Notes: generated by a model not told the origin, from the sequence alone. A DNA stretch of 30,000 nucleotides from Fidelibacterota bacterium (GCA_018263365.1 JAANXI010000036.1:1-30000); one strand, 5' to 3'. Counted from the first letter of the stretch, positions 1 to 8,614 are shown. Translations and numbers: made by a program.

Positions 1-265
1 GTGTCAAGTATCGAGGTTCAAGAGCCTCTCGCAAAGACGCGAAGTCGCAAAGAGAAAATATTTGCTAATTTGCGTTCATTTGCGGGTATTCGCGGTTCAT
101 TTTTTGCTGTTTTTGGTTCTTCATTTAGGTGACCTTATAAATGCTCACTGCAGATTTCCGACTGACCTTATTCCCTATACCCTATACCACTGTTTTCCAT
201 ATTGAGTTATTCGTGCCATTTGTGGAGAGTATTTTTCTCAGTGCTTTTCGTTGTTGTATCCGCGT
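1..265. other. Intergenic DNA made of dispersed repeat fragments
   Basis: I see no credible gene here. The stretch is a mosaic of low-complexity phrases that recur elsewhere in the window: a GACGCGAARTCGCAAAG motif, runs of 'tttgcgttcatttgcggg' type, a CCCTATACCCTATACC segment (the complement resembles text near 2100 and 12235), and a 'ccgcgtttatccg' phrase next to the end of the downstream minus-strand gene. The small open frames across it have no recognisable protein character. Confidence 0.6.
33..53. repeat. Dispersed intergenic repeat, copy 1
   Basis: This 21-base segment contains GACGCGAAGTCGCAAAG and matches 1974-1994 at 20 of 21 positions, in the same orientation. The two copies flank the PlsB-like gene, and both lie outside coding sequence. 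The function is unknown. Confidence 0.75.
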
Positions 266-1840
266 TTATCCGTTTTTTTCCGTGGAAATCGGTGTGATAT
301 TCTTTGCTTCCTCCTCGAAATAATGCCGGATGGTATTGGCATAATATTCCATATACGCCTGTTTTTCGGGGACAATCAGGATTTGTTCTTTATTGATTTT
401 AATTATGCTTCGGCGCACCAACAATTCCACTGCCAGTTGTAGCGTTTTGTCCACTACATCCCCGCGAATCAGGTCCTTCTCGAACTCCACCAAATCGCGT
501 TTCCGAAACCATTTTTCCGATTCCAGATGCTTCCGGCTGATAATTTGATTGGCGTAATCTTTTCCCATCAGGAGTTGGGCACCCTGCTCTTCTAGCGTCT
601 CCAGATGTTCATGCATTAACCGCTGACACTCGGTTTTGCTGATGGATGTACCGGAGACCTGCGTCAGTGTGTACGACAGCAATGCGACCGGCGTTACGGG
701 AACGATATTGCGAATCCGGTGCTGCAGGAGTCCCGCCACCCGTTTCAGATCATCGCGGCGCTCATGATAACTGTCCTTTTTTCCAAATTCAGACGGCGAA
801 ATCAGCGAATCCAAACTCACCGGTTCGCCAAATTGCACGCTCACATACCCGTGCTCCTTCAGCCGGCCAGTCAGCACGCGAAACGAGTTCACTACCAGCA
901 GATAGGGCGATTTAATCAGGATAGTAATCAGCGACAGGAAGTGATCGCTCAGGGTCATCGTCTGCTTCCCTTCCTTCCATTCGCTGATAAGGGTTTTATC
1001 CTCCAGAATCCAATCGTAATTGATACCCACCGGGACAAAGTAGACATTTTCGGCATCCTGTGCATTGGCGGTTTCGGCAAGAATGTAATCCAGCAACCCG
1101 GTCTTTGGCGGACGAAACGTACCATCTCTGGAGAGTCCGCCTTCCAGGAAGATACCCTGTGTCACCTTATTCCTGCTAATAAGTTGTACATATTTTTGCA
1201 GGATGGTATGGTAGAGCGGATCGCGGTAGTTGCGGCGGATAAAATACGCGCCAAAGGACTTGAAAATCAGTTCCAGCGGAAACACGCGCGCCCACTCTCC
1301 AACAGCATAACTCACAGAAATATTTTCCAGCAACATGTACCCGACCACAATGTAATCGATGTTGCTGCGATGGTTCATCACGTACACCACCAGCGAATCA
1401 TCCGGTATCTGGTGGATCTGGTCGCGACCTTGCTCATCGATGACCACTTTATACAAGAATTTTAGCAGGATGTTGGCGATGCTGTAGCCAAATTTATAGT
1501 ACGAGAGCAGATTGAACGTCGGCACAATCTCGTCAATATACTCTTCCGCAATTTCGCGGGCCTCTTCGTAGGGAATATTCTTTTGACGCGCTTCTTCCAG
1601 GATCTGGTTGCTTACATCCCGGTCGTGGAGCAGCTGATCTTTGATAATGAGTTTATTGGTCAGTTTATACTGGTCAAACCGGACTTCATTTTTTCTGAGA
1701 AAACTGGTCACCGATCGCAAAAACCGTCGCTTGAAAAATGAGACCACCGCCCAGCGCAGCAGTTCGTATACGATTATGATGCCTAAAAAGAAGGCGATCC
1801 ATTGGATCAGTGAAAATGTGATGGAAATGGCTTTTCCCAT
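266..1840 (-). CDS. plsB: PlsB-like glycerol-3-phosphate 1-O-acyltransferase
   Basis: This enzyme likely transfers an acyl group to the sn-1 position of glycerol-3-phosphate, the first step of phospholipid synthesis, at the inner membrane. The 524-residue product has the acyltransferase blocks in order: NHRSNID (about 156-162, with the catalytic His-Asp pair), then GAYFIRR, FLEGGLSRDG and VPVGINYD. A hydrophobic segment near residues 10-28 suggests membrane anchoring. It is shorter than E. coli PlsB (about 800 aa) at the N-terminus, as in several non-proteobacterial homologues. The start at 1840 has only a weak GGA upstream. The gene is monocistronic as far as seen. The last residues (NITPISTEKNG) and the stop are encoded by what looks like dispersed intergenic repeat sequence, so the natural C-terminus may have been replaced. 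A broader GPAT/DHAPAT-type acyltransferase is the alternative. Confidence 0.88.
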   Translation of the reverse strand: MGKAISITFSLIQWIAFFLGIIIVYELLRWAVVSFFKRRFLRSVTSFLRKNEVRFDQYKLTNKLIIKDQLLHDRDVSNQILEEARQKNIPYEEAREIAEEYIDEIVPTFNLLSYYKFGYSIANILLKFLYKVVIDEQGRDQIHQIPDDSLVVYVMNHRSNIDYIVVGYMLLENISVSYAVGEWARVFPLELIFKSFGAYFIRRNYRDPLYHTILQKYVQLISRNKVTQGIFLEGGLSRDGTFRPPKTGLLDYILAETANAQDAENVYFVPVGINYDWILEDKTLISEWKEGKQTMTLSDHFLSLITILIKSPYLLVVNSFRVLTGRLKEHGYVSVQFGEPVSLDSLISPSEFGKKDSYHERRDDLKRVAGLLQHRIRNIVPVTPVALLSYTLTQVSGTSISKTECQRLMHEHLETLEEQGAQLLMGKDYANQIISRKHLESEKWFRKRDLVEFEKDLIRGDVVDKTLQLAVELLVRRSIIKINKEQILIVPEKQAYMEYYANTIRHYFEEEAKNITPISTEKNG

Positions 1841-2273
1841 GGATTGGTTCCGGTGTTGTGCAAATGTGAAACCGCTTGAGAGGCGTTGATACTAAAATTG
1901 TAGAGAAAAAAGCGGTGAAACGCAAAAACAAAAGAGTAAAAAGCCAAGAAGAAAAATAAAAATACTTTACCGTAAAGACGCGAAATCGCAAAGAAAATAA
2001 CAGTCCGCAGATTTCACAGATTGAATCAGATTAAAAAACAAAACGTGTCCACAAATTAACACGAAAAATCACGAAGACTCCAAGACTGATAACGCCGGTA
2101 TAGGTTATATGGTAATAGGAAATAAGGTATACTGGGGTTTGTCAATGAAAAAAGGGTTTTGATAACTGATTACTGTTAACTGATAACTGAGAACGATAAC
2201 ACTGTAACACATCAGCACTCTAACACGGTTTTTAACCTGAACACTTGAACACAAGAACACTGTAACACTGCCG
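1841..2273. other. Intergenic repeat mosaic
   Basis: There is no convincing gene in these 433 bases. They hold copy 2 of the GACGCGAARTCGCAAAG repeat, phrases such as 'cgcagatttcacagatt' and 'tgtccacaaattaacacgaaaaatcacgaa', a GGTATA-rich stretch near 2099-2135, tandem 'aactgat' units near 2163-2190, and AACAC-rich units from about 2196 up to the stop of the next minus-strand gene. The region looks like accumulated non-coding repeats rather than a degraded gene. Confidence 0.6.
1974..1994. repeat. Dispersed intergenic repeat, copy 2
   Basis: It differs from 33-53 by a single base (GAAATCGC against GAAGTCGC) and has the same orientation. It sits about 130 bases upstream of the PlsB-like gene start. 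Confidence 0.75.
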
Positions 2274-2276
2274 TTA
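2229..2276. repeat. 48-bp direct repeat, copy 1 (AACAC-rich)
   Basis: It aligns without gaps to 12584-12631, with 39 of 48 positions identical by eye. The core is a series of AACAC units at about 8-base spacing, ending in AACACTGCCGTTA. The final TTA of this copy is the complement of the TAA stop of the outer-membrane protein gene, so the repeat abuts and includes the gene end. Confidence 0.75.
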
Positions 2277-3476
2277 AAACGACACTTTCACCTCCGCAAA
2301 AATCTGATCCTGCTTTGCCGTGCGACCGAAGGGTGAATTGTGCGGCCCCTGGAACAGCAATCCGCCGAAGGTCAGTCCAACCCCGTCTGCCATATCCCAG
2401 TTGAGGAAAGTGAGCGCAAAGGAATCACCGTCTTCGAAATTATACACGCCAATTACCTGGTAGGAGACGAATTTCATGACCTCCCACTGAGTGCGGACGG
2501 CGGTGGAAAAAGTTTGCTGTGGTGAAGCGCCCTGTGGGTTGAGTTGCTCAACATCCTTGTCATATTGAAATGTGAAATTATGCACTAATTGCCCGGTTAG
2601 GGAGATCTTGTCTGTGGGAATGTAATCAACCCCAACGACCGATTCGAGGTACGGATTATCAATGAAGGGATCAGATCCGTCCGGATCTTCTGTCCGGAAG
2701 TAAGCTGACTCGCCCTTAAACGCCCAGGACCCGAAGGTGGTGATGAAGTCCGCGCCATAGACATCAATGGGAAGATATTCGCCGTATAATACCGGCTGCC
2801 CGGCATGTCGGATTGTCGGTGATTGATCGTAACCGTGAAAGTAACTCAGTGAATAGTCCAGCGTGCCGACATACGAAGCGAGTTTCAGTCCGAACTGTGC
2901 ATTGCTTAACCGGTTTTCCGGAGTAATCAGCGAATCGGTTGGCGTAGGCATTTTGTCCGGTTCGAAAAATGGAATGCCGACGGCTTGCAGTTTCACCGGT
3001 CCCAGATAAAAATTCCCGCGTGCCGCCATCACCGGGATACGGTAATCTTCGATCTCCGACGAAATATTTTCGTAATCCCAGGGATTGATATTGTCGGTGG
3101 GATTGACCCAGTCGGCGGTACCCCAGAAGATGAACTGCTGTCCCAGGCGAAAGTCGGCATGATCGGTGAAGATATCCACGTATGCCTCCACGGGATAAAT
3201 CGTCAGACCGCCGCCGCGACCAGCGAACGGGGAATGCGCCGATTTGGCGGCATCGTAATTAAAATCCATGGCGGCGAAATAGGCGGCGTCCATGCCCAGG
3301 CGACCGTCCACCTGGAGCTGCAACCGCGCTCCGGCACGATCAAACCGTGCGGTATCATTGGGATTGACATAGCCAAAAGATTTCACATACCCGCTCAGAT
3401 TTTGGGCGTGGATGTTTGTGATGGTTGCGCAAATGAAAATGGCCAGTAGCAGAGGGAAGATTTTATTGTAAGACAT
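2274..3476 (-). CDS. Outer-membrane beta-barrel protein of the exporter operon
   Basis: This is probably an outer-membrane barrel serving the RND/MMPL exporter encoded upstream. The roughly 400-residue product starts with a clear signal peptide (MSYNKIFPLLLAIF..., cleavage likely after HAQ). It then shows alternating aromatic/polar strands and ends in a phenylalanine (VKVSF), as outer-membrane barrels do. A WGTADWVNPTDNINPWDY segment resembles the WG...NP.D..NP signature of DUF1302-type proteins often paired with MMPL exporters. I chose ATG 3476 rather than 3503 because it has AGGA about 8-11 bases upstream and places the signal peptide at the N-terminus. It is the last gene of a minus-strand group after the LolA-like gene, separated by a palindromic element. 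The ligand is unknown. Confidence 0.72.
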   Translation of the reverse strand: MSYNKIFPLLLAIFICATITNIHAQNLSGYVKSFGYVNPNDTARFDRAGARLQLQVDGRLGMDAAYFAAMDFNYDAAKSAHSPFAGRGGGLTIYPVEAYVDIFTDHADFRLGQQFIFWGTADWVNPTDNINPWDYENISSEIEDYRIPVMAARGNFYLGPVKLQAVGIPFFEPDKMPTPTDSLITPENRLSNAQFGLKLASYVGTLDYSLSYFHGYDQSPTIRHAGQPVLYGEYLPIDVYGADFITTFGSWAFKGESAYFRTEDPDGSDPFIDNPYLESVVGVDYIPTDKISLTGQLVHNFTFQYDKDVEQLNPQGASPQQTFSTAVRTQWEVMKFVSYQVIGVYNFEDGDSFALTFLNWDMADGVGLTFGGLLFQGPHNSPFGRTAKQDQIFAEVKVSF

Positions 3477-3528
3477 AGAACGTTCCTGACAAAGGTCAAT
3501 CAATTGATTTTATTCGTGACAATAAAAA

Positions 3529-3647
3529 GCAACTCACCCCTGTATTTCCCCTCTCTTCGCAAGAGAGGGGAAGATACTAAGAAGATGATGCTGCGGGTTT
3601 TTACCCCTTCCTCTTTGGAAGAGGAAGGGGCCAGGGGATGGAGTTGC
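3529..3647. repeat. Palindromic double-hairpin element
   Basis: The element is bounded by GCAACTC (3529-3535) and GAGTTGC (3641-3647). It contains two perfect hairpins: CCCCTCTCTT/AAGAGAGGGG (3548-3557 and 3561-3570, 3-base loop) and a 12-bp stem at 3604-3615/3619-3630 with a 3-base loop. The outer ends continue as imperfect complements (ACCCCTG against CAGGGG). It lies between the LolA-like and outer-membrane genes of one operon. It could be a MITE/REP-like mobile repeat or an mRNA processing or attenuation element; no poly-T follows the hairpins on the minus strand. Confidence 0.75.
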
Positions 3648-3668
3648 ATGTTCACTCAATAAGGCCCC

Positions 3669-4457
3669 TCACCGCATCCGCTGCAGATAGCGCTGCGAAA
3701 AGAAATCCTCCGGGATGCCGGTGTCCGTTTGAATATCGTCGAATTCCATGATGCTGGTATGGTCGATTTGTACATCGTGCATCACCATGTTCGACTCGAA
3801 ATCCACACCATTGACCTCCGTGTATTCTTTAACGTCGAGGACCTTTTTCCTCTGCAGCGACTCATCGAAATACACTGATTTCACATTGTTCAGTTTGTCC
3901 TGCAGGATAAAACGGATAATTTTGCCGTACCCGGTATCCTCGCGGATCTGGTCGGTTTTCGGAAGACACTCGATGACAAAGGTTTTCTGACCGGCAAAGG
4001 TCGTATCTGCCTGTCGCGTGTAATTCCAGTCCTCCAGTTCCGGGGAGCCGATGTCGTAATAGGTAAAATCCGATGACATAAAGTTCCCGCCGGAGCCGCT
4101 GGCGGCGATCCGTTTGACGCGTCGCAACGCCGGGAGATAGAGGTAACGTTCATCCTCGCCGTTGTCGTGCTCGATCATCAGAAATCCTGTACCCTCCACA
4201 TCCGCCGGGTCGGTAAACCGCATCAGCATCCGCGTGTCGCCATCTTGCGATTCTTTGGAATAAAAATCGATTGTGCGCACCCTGGTTTCGCCGCGGCTGG
4301 TTTTGAGCGTGAGCGTCACCGTGGCTTGCATATCGTCCCAGGTGGACTGGTTCAGCATCCGCTCCATAATGTCATAGCCGGTGGGAGCCCGGGCAAATCC
4401 CAGCGATGTGATGAGCAACATGATGAATACAGAACTTGCGTAAGACAAATATCTCAT
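3669..4457 (-). CDS. LolA-like outer-membrane lipoprotein-sorting family protein
   Basis: This is a periplasmic protein of the LolA/LppX-like fold family, likely carrying a lipid or lipoprotein between the inner-membrane exporter and the outer membrane. The 262 residues begin with a signal peptide (about 1-23, cut near FARA). The body contains the family-typical stretch 'MLMRFTDPADVEGTGFLMIE' followed by 'DERYLYLPALRRVKRI' and 'MSSDFTYYDI'. GAGGAGG sits about 6 bases upstream of ATG 4457. The start lies 10 bases after the exporter stop, so the two are surely co-transcribed and probably translationally coupled. The family is known from MMPL-linked operons; the cargo is not evident from sequence. 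Confidence 0.85.
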   Translation of the reverse strand: MRYLSYASSVFIMLLITSLGFARAPTGYDIMERMLNQSTWDDMQATVTLTLKTSRGETRVRTIDFYSKESQDGDTRMLMRFTDPADVEGTGFLMIEHDNGEDERYLYLPALRRVKRIAASGSGGNFMSSDFTYYDIGSPELEDWNYTRQADTTFAGQKTFVIECLPKTDQIREDTGYGKIIRFILQDKLNNVKSVYFDESLQRKKVLDVKEYTEVNGVDFESNMVMHDVQIDHTSIMEFDDIQTDTGIPEDFFSQRYLQRMR

Positions 4458-4467
4458 GATATCCTCC

Positions 4468-6825
4468 TCAGGACTTTTCCGGAATCAGGGATTTTGGTTT
4501 GACGATCATGAAAAATGCCGGCAGGATCGTCAGGGCGCCGAATGCACTGGTCAGCATGGTCAGCGTAATCAGGATGCCCATGTGCGCGATAGCCACAAAT
4601 TGCGACAGCGCGATGATGGAGAATCCCAGCGCCACGGTAATGGAGTTAATGATAATCGCCACCCCGGATTCGCGCATGGTCGCCGGAACCGCTTCATAAA
4701 AATCCAATCCTTCGCCGAGTTTGAGTCGATACCTGTGAATAAAGTGGATGGCGTAATCAATGCCGATCCCGATGGCGATGCTGGAGGTAACCATCGTTTC
4801 CAGGTTCAGGGGGATTTTAAACCAGCCCATGATCGCAAAATTCAGGAAAAGCGCAAAGAAGAGCGGAATGGTCGAGAAGATCCCAATGACCGGCGACTTG
4901 AACATGAAACTTGTCAACAGCCAGACCAGCAGCAACGAGACGATAATACTGTACACCTGCCCCCGGACGATCAGGTTATCCACCACGATGATAATCTTGG
5001 CCATGCCTGTAATTTCCGCCGTGGTCTCGGGAAAGAGACCACCCAGTTTCTCCGTCAGTTTTGCATCGATCTTCCGGAGGATAGACTGCTTATCAGTATT
5101 GATAAACACGGAGACTTTGGCGTTTTGATAGCCGTAATCCACCAGGTTTGCCATATCTTCCGGCTCGCCGGACATCTCGTAGAGCTGGAGGTACTGGGCC
5201 ACTAATTGTCGTCCGGAAACGGTGTCCCGTACCTCCCGCTCTATCCACTCCCCATTTTGCTGTACCCACTCAGTACCTGTAACAATTTCCTGCTGATCCG
5301 GAATGCGGTTGTATGCCTCTTTGTCGTTGTGGAGCACTTTGTTGATTCGAGCGACAAAATCCGCCAGCGACTGCGCATCGCCCACATGTTCCAGCGTTTT
5401 TGCGTACCTCTGGAATTCCAGCATTCCTTTGAGGATATGCGGCGATTTGATTGCGCCCTCCTCCTCGCCTTCGATCATGATCTGGAATGCGGTGGTTCCG
5501 GCAAAGTGCTCGTTAACGAAATCGTTCGCCTGCCGCAGCGGATGGTCTTCCGGAAAATTTTCGATGGAAGAAAATTCGTGATGGAGATTGGTCATGCCCC
5601 AGACCGATACAAGCGCCACAATAATGATAAACGGAATAAACCCCCTCTCAAATTTGATGAGCGCGTTCCCCCACCAGGAAGCAAATTTCTGTGAAGCAAA
5701 AGATTTTTCCCGCTTACGCATCCATTTCGGCACCGGAACGATTGCGAGCCATGCCGGGAGCCAGGTCAGGGAGATCAGCAGCGCAAACAGAACGCCGATA
5801 GAGGTGAAAATTCCCAGTATTCCAATGCTTTCCGTGCCGGACGTGTTCAGCGCCAGGAATCCGGCGGCGGTAGTCAGAGATGTCATTATCACCGGGGACT
5901 GCATTTCCAGGAATGTTGATTTGGCTAGTTGTTTTTTATCGGAAATCTTCAATGCATTTTGGGAATAATGCGACAGCAGATGGATGCTGTCCGCCACCGC
6001 AATCGCCATAAGCAAAATTGGCAGGATTTCCGTGGAATGACTCATGGGAATTCCAAAAAGCGTCATCAGTCCCATGGTCCAGAGCACGCTCATAATCACC
6101 ACTGTCAGCGGTAGAATTATACCGCGGATGCTGCGAAAAGCGATGAGCAGCAGGACAAAAATCACTGCCAGTCCGCCGCCGAAAAAGACCGCCATATCCC
6201 GCTGCATTCCCAAACTGACGTAATGGTTGACTACCGGCTTTCCTGCCAGTAGATAGTCCAGGTCGGACTGCTGATCCATGCGCTCGAGTGAGGGAATGAA
6301 TGCCGAGACGAAGTCATCGGGATCAACATTGTTTTTCAGGAAGATCATGATCCCGGCGGCCTGTTCATCTTTGGAAATAATATTGTCCAGCGCCAAATCG
6401 CTGTTGAAGAGATCCTGTTTATATTGCTCTATTTCTCGCGGTGTGTTTGGGAGCTTTGTCAGAATATCGCGCACATTCATTCCGTTGGGCGTGCCCTCGA
6501 TCAGGCTGATATTGGTCAGAGAAATCACGTTGTAGACCTCGGCATACGCATCAATGGAATCGGTCAGCGCGGCGATGGTCCCAATATTTTGCGGAGTGAA
6601 CAGGCTGTCCCCGGTGATACCGACAAACACGAACTCTTTGGAGGGAAAAATCTCTCCCATTTTATCGTAGAGACGCTTGGCAGGAATGTCCTGCGGCAAG
6701 GCGTTGGTCACATCGGGATCCATGTGCATATTTTTCAACTGGTAGGTGAAAAAGGCAGTCAGAATCACGTTGATGAGAATAAACCACCACGGATGATTAG
6801 TAATGAGATCGGCGATGCGTTTCAT
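4468..6825 (-). CDS. RND superfamily / MMPL-type exporter
   Basis: This inner-membrane transporter of the RND superfamily (COG1033-type predicted exporter) probably moves lipids or hydrophobic compounds using the proton gradient. The 785-residue protein has two internally similar halves. Each has one TM helix (near 13-31 and 393-413), a soluble periplasmic loop, then a cluster of five helices (about 210-370 and 625-775). The charged TM4-type motifs are visible as AVADSIHLLSHYS and GIGIDYAIHFIHRYR. It overlaps the upstream TetR gene by 4 bases (ATGA) and is followed closely by the LolA-like gene, so regulator, pump and periplasmic partner form one unit. The substrate is unknown; a multidrug AcrB-type role is unlikely because no MFP/TolC partner is present. 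Confidence 0.87.
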   Translation of the reverse strand: MKRIADLITNHPWWFILINVILTAFFTYQLKNMHMDPDVTNALPQDIPAKRLYDKMGEIFPSKEFVFVGITGDSLFTPQNIGTIAALTDSIDAYAEVYNVISLTNISLIEGTPNGMNVRDILTKLPNTPREIEQYKQDLFNSDLALDNIISKDEQAAGIMIFLKNNVDPDDFVSAFIPSLERMDQQSDLDYLLAGKPVVNHYVSLGMQRDMAVFFGGGLAVIFVLLLIAFRSIRGIILPLTVVIMSVLWTMGLMTLFGIPMSHSTEILPILLMAIAVADSIHLLSHYSQNALKISDKKQLAKSTFLEMQSPVIMTSLTTAAGFLALNTSGTESIGILGIFTSIGVLFALLISLTWLPAWLAIVPVPKWMRKREKSFASQKFASWWGNALIKFERGFIPFIIIVALVSVWGMTNLHHEFSSIENFPEDHPLRQANDFVNEHFAGTTAFQIMIEGEEEGAIKSPHILKGMLEFQRYAKTLEHVGDAQSLADFVARINKVLHNDKEAYNRIPDQQEIVTGTEWVQQNGEWIEREVRDTVSGRQLVAQYLQLYEMSGEPEDMANLVDYGYQNAKVSVFINTDKQSILRKIDAKLTEKLGGLFPETTAEITGMAKIIIVVDNLIVRGQVYSIIVSLLLVWLLTSFMFKSPVIGIFSTIPLFFALFLNFAIMGWFKIPLNLETMVTSSIAIGIGIDYAIHFIHRYRLKLGEGLDFYEAVPATMRESGVAIIINSITVALGFSIIALSQFVAIAHMGILITLTMLTSAFGALTILPAFFMIVKPKSLIPEKS

Positions 6826-7463
6826 GTGGCATCTCCCTGAATTTTCACCTGAAGAAAATCGATAAAAATTTCCGCTTCCCGTTCAATGTCCGCGCGATCA
6901 GCGCCCTGGATAATTTTGAGACTGAGCCCGGAGAGCATTGTCCAGATGAGTTCAGTCAGATCGTCGCTATTCAGGTCTGAGTTATTCGTCTCAAGTACTG
7001 TTGCAAGGTGCGAGTCAATAGGATGTCGGACGGCATCGACCTTTTCCATGCTTTCCCGGTGCTGTTCGGAACCGAACGGCGAATTTTTTCCCAATGGAAA
7101 AATCAGGCGGAGGAAGTCGGTGTTGTCATATCCGTATTCGATATACTGGGTAAAATAAAGGGCAACGATTTTGACCGGATCATCTGTTGAAAGAATGACA
7201 TCAGAGATACTCTTATAATACGCGATGGTCTCTTCCTCGTAAATCGTCCAGTAGATCGTCTCCTTGTCCGGGAAGTAGTAGTACAGTGTGGCTTTTCCAA
7301 GGCGAGCCGCGTCGGCGATTTCGGTCAGCCGGGTTTCCTGGAATCCTTTCCTGGCGAAAAGATGAAGCGCTGCATCTAAAATGGACTGCCGCCGCCGATC
7401 CCGTTCCTCCTCCCGGCGGTCCTTTTGCGGTGATTCCGACTGTTGAGATTGTTTTCGACTCAT
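6822..7463 (-). CDS. TetR-family transcriptional regulator
   Basis: This is a DNA-binding repressor, likely controlling the exporter operon that begins 4 bases before its own stop. About 213 residues. The N-terminal helix-turn-helix is canonical: 'ILDAALHLFARKGFQETRLTEIADAARLGKATLYYYFPDKETI' is split over the positions about 28-70, with the YYYFPDKE signature. The C-terminal half is a helical ligand-binding domain with no recognised specificity. I chose ATG 7463 (MSRKQSQQ); the open frame continues upstream to 7730, but that part is antisense to the neighbouring gene remnant and has no domain character. No strong ribosome site is visible at 7463 or at the alternative 7496, so the start is uncertain. 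Being first in its operon suggests autoregulation. Confidence 0.85.
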   Translation of the reverse strand: MSRKQSQQSESPQKDRREEERDRRRQSILDAALHLFARKGFQETRLTEIADAARLGKATLYYYFPDKETIYWTIYEEETIAYYKSISDVILSTDDPVKIVALYFTQYIEYGYDNTDFLRLIFPLGKNSPFGSEQHRESMEKVDAVRHPIDSHLATVLETNNSDLNSDDLTELIWTMLSGLSLKIIQGADRADIEREAEIFIDFLQVKIQGDAT

Positions 7464-7494
7464 CGGTTGAAAATATACGGCGTCGGGTGTATGC

Positions 7495-8467
7495 ATGTCA
7501 ATAGCGAATTTTATTTTCACGAATGGCCAAGGTAACTTCCCGGTCGTTTGGTGTTGCCTCCCGGCACCAGCACCTGACATTGGGACCGGTCTGGTGACCG
7601 CAGAAGAGGTCGCATTGGGTAGTTTATATAGCGACCAGGATGCCGTGTACTGGGGCAGCTGGCTTGCAGCTACCATTGATTCTCTCTCCGGATATTTTCC
7701 TGATGACACTCCGTTCCCCACAGACAGCATCTATCGGATCGATCATCTCACCTGCGGCGAACCCGTCAATATGGGCTATATGGACATCGTCAATCCGATG
7801 CGGAATTTGACCTACACGCTGTCGTATATAGAGCATCATTTTCTTGCGAATGGTAGTTTTTCTTCGTTTATCGATGACTATTCGGAGACCACCCGCATCG
7901 ATATTTCTGAGTTAAAGCCTGTGCTCTTTCCGTATGACTCTGACCATCAACTCGCGATCTCAGGAGATGCGGACAGCGACGCCATTCCTGATTCTATCGA
8001 GCATGATTTCTTTCAGCTGAATCCTGGTGACTGGGACACAGATGATGCGGGGATTCCCGATGCCGTGCAGCTGACCGAGCGGCTTTCTGCCCTCTTGCCG
8101 GCGCTGATGACGCATCAGGATTCGCTGCATACTCGCTGACTACATTGATTTGCTGGTCTCCAATGAGGATGAACCCGGCGCTCTCCCGGAGGAAGTTGCG
8201 CTCAATCAGAACTATCCGAACCCGTTTAATTCCAGGACACTGATTCAGTTTGTCCTGCCGGAAGAGGAACAGGTGACTCTCACAATTTACGATACCCGGG
8301 GCAAGATGGTGAGGCAGCTGTTCGACGGCACCGGGCGGACCGGATTGAACACCATCCACTGGGACGGGAAAAACGCAAATGGCCAGGATCTTGCCTCCGG
8401 TGTCTATATTTATCGCCTGGAAGCCGGCAACTTTGTTGAAACAAAAAAGATGGTGTTTCTGAAGTAA
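7495..8467 (+). pseudogene. Frameshifted remnant of a secreted protein with C-terminal sorting domain
   Basis: Two adjoining frames make up one broken gene. The first (7495-8139) contains an Asp-rich, thrombospondin-type-3-like phrase (GDADSDAIPDSIE ... DTDDAGIPDA). The second reads ADYIDLLVSNEDEPG, then a C-terminal domain of the FlgD-like/type IX sorting type (NQNYPNPFN, IYDTRGKMV, WDGKNANGQ, ASGVYIYRLEAG, KKMVFLK). A single frameshift between about 8111 and 8136 would join them. The first frame has no signal peptide and its start overlaps the TetR region, so the 5' end also appears lost. A sequencing indel could explain the frameshift but not the missing N-terminus. The original function is unknown; secretion to the surface is inferred from the tail. 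Confidence 0.7.
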
Positions 8468-8614
8468 GTCCATTGCTGTTCAGGTGACCTCTGCCCTACA
8501 TTATACCGGTTTTAATCCGCGTTCATCCTTCGTTTATGCGTTTGTCTGCGTGCCATTCTGTTGTTTTTTCGTTCCACCTTGATTGCGGCGCAGCGTGTAT
8601 CTAAATTTCCATCT

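Noticed and set aside
719..1465. A 248-codon plus-strand frame opposite the PlsB-like gene
   Set aside because: It is a shadow of the conserved acyltransferase; no motif or ribosome site.
2196..2276. AACAC units as a CRISPR array
   Set aside because: Units are 5 bases at about 8-base spacing with no spacers of 25-45 bases and no cas genes nearby.
4456..5694. Long plus-strand open frames opposite the RND exporter
   Set aside because: Compositionally odd (His/Arg/Asp-rich), no domain, and fully antisense to a clear transporter gene.
7464..7730. A longer TetR protein (about 302 aa) starting at 7730
   Set aside because: The extra 89 residues have no domain character and are antisense to the secreted-protein remnant; the family size and HTH position fit the start at 7463.
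8105..8148. TGA codons at the break of the secreted-protein remnant read as selenocysteine
   Set aside because: Reading through TGA 8137 meets another TGA at 8146 in the same frame, and there is no homologous Cys context; a frameshift explains the data better.
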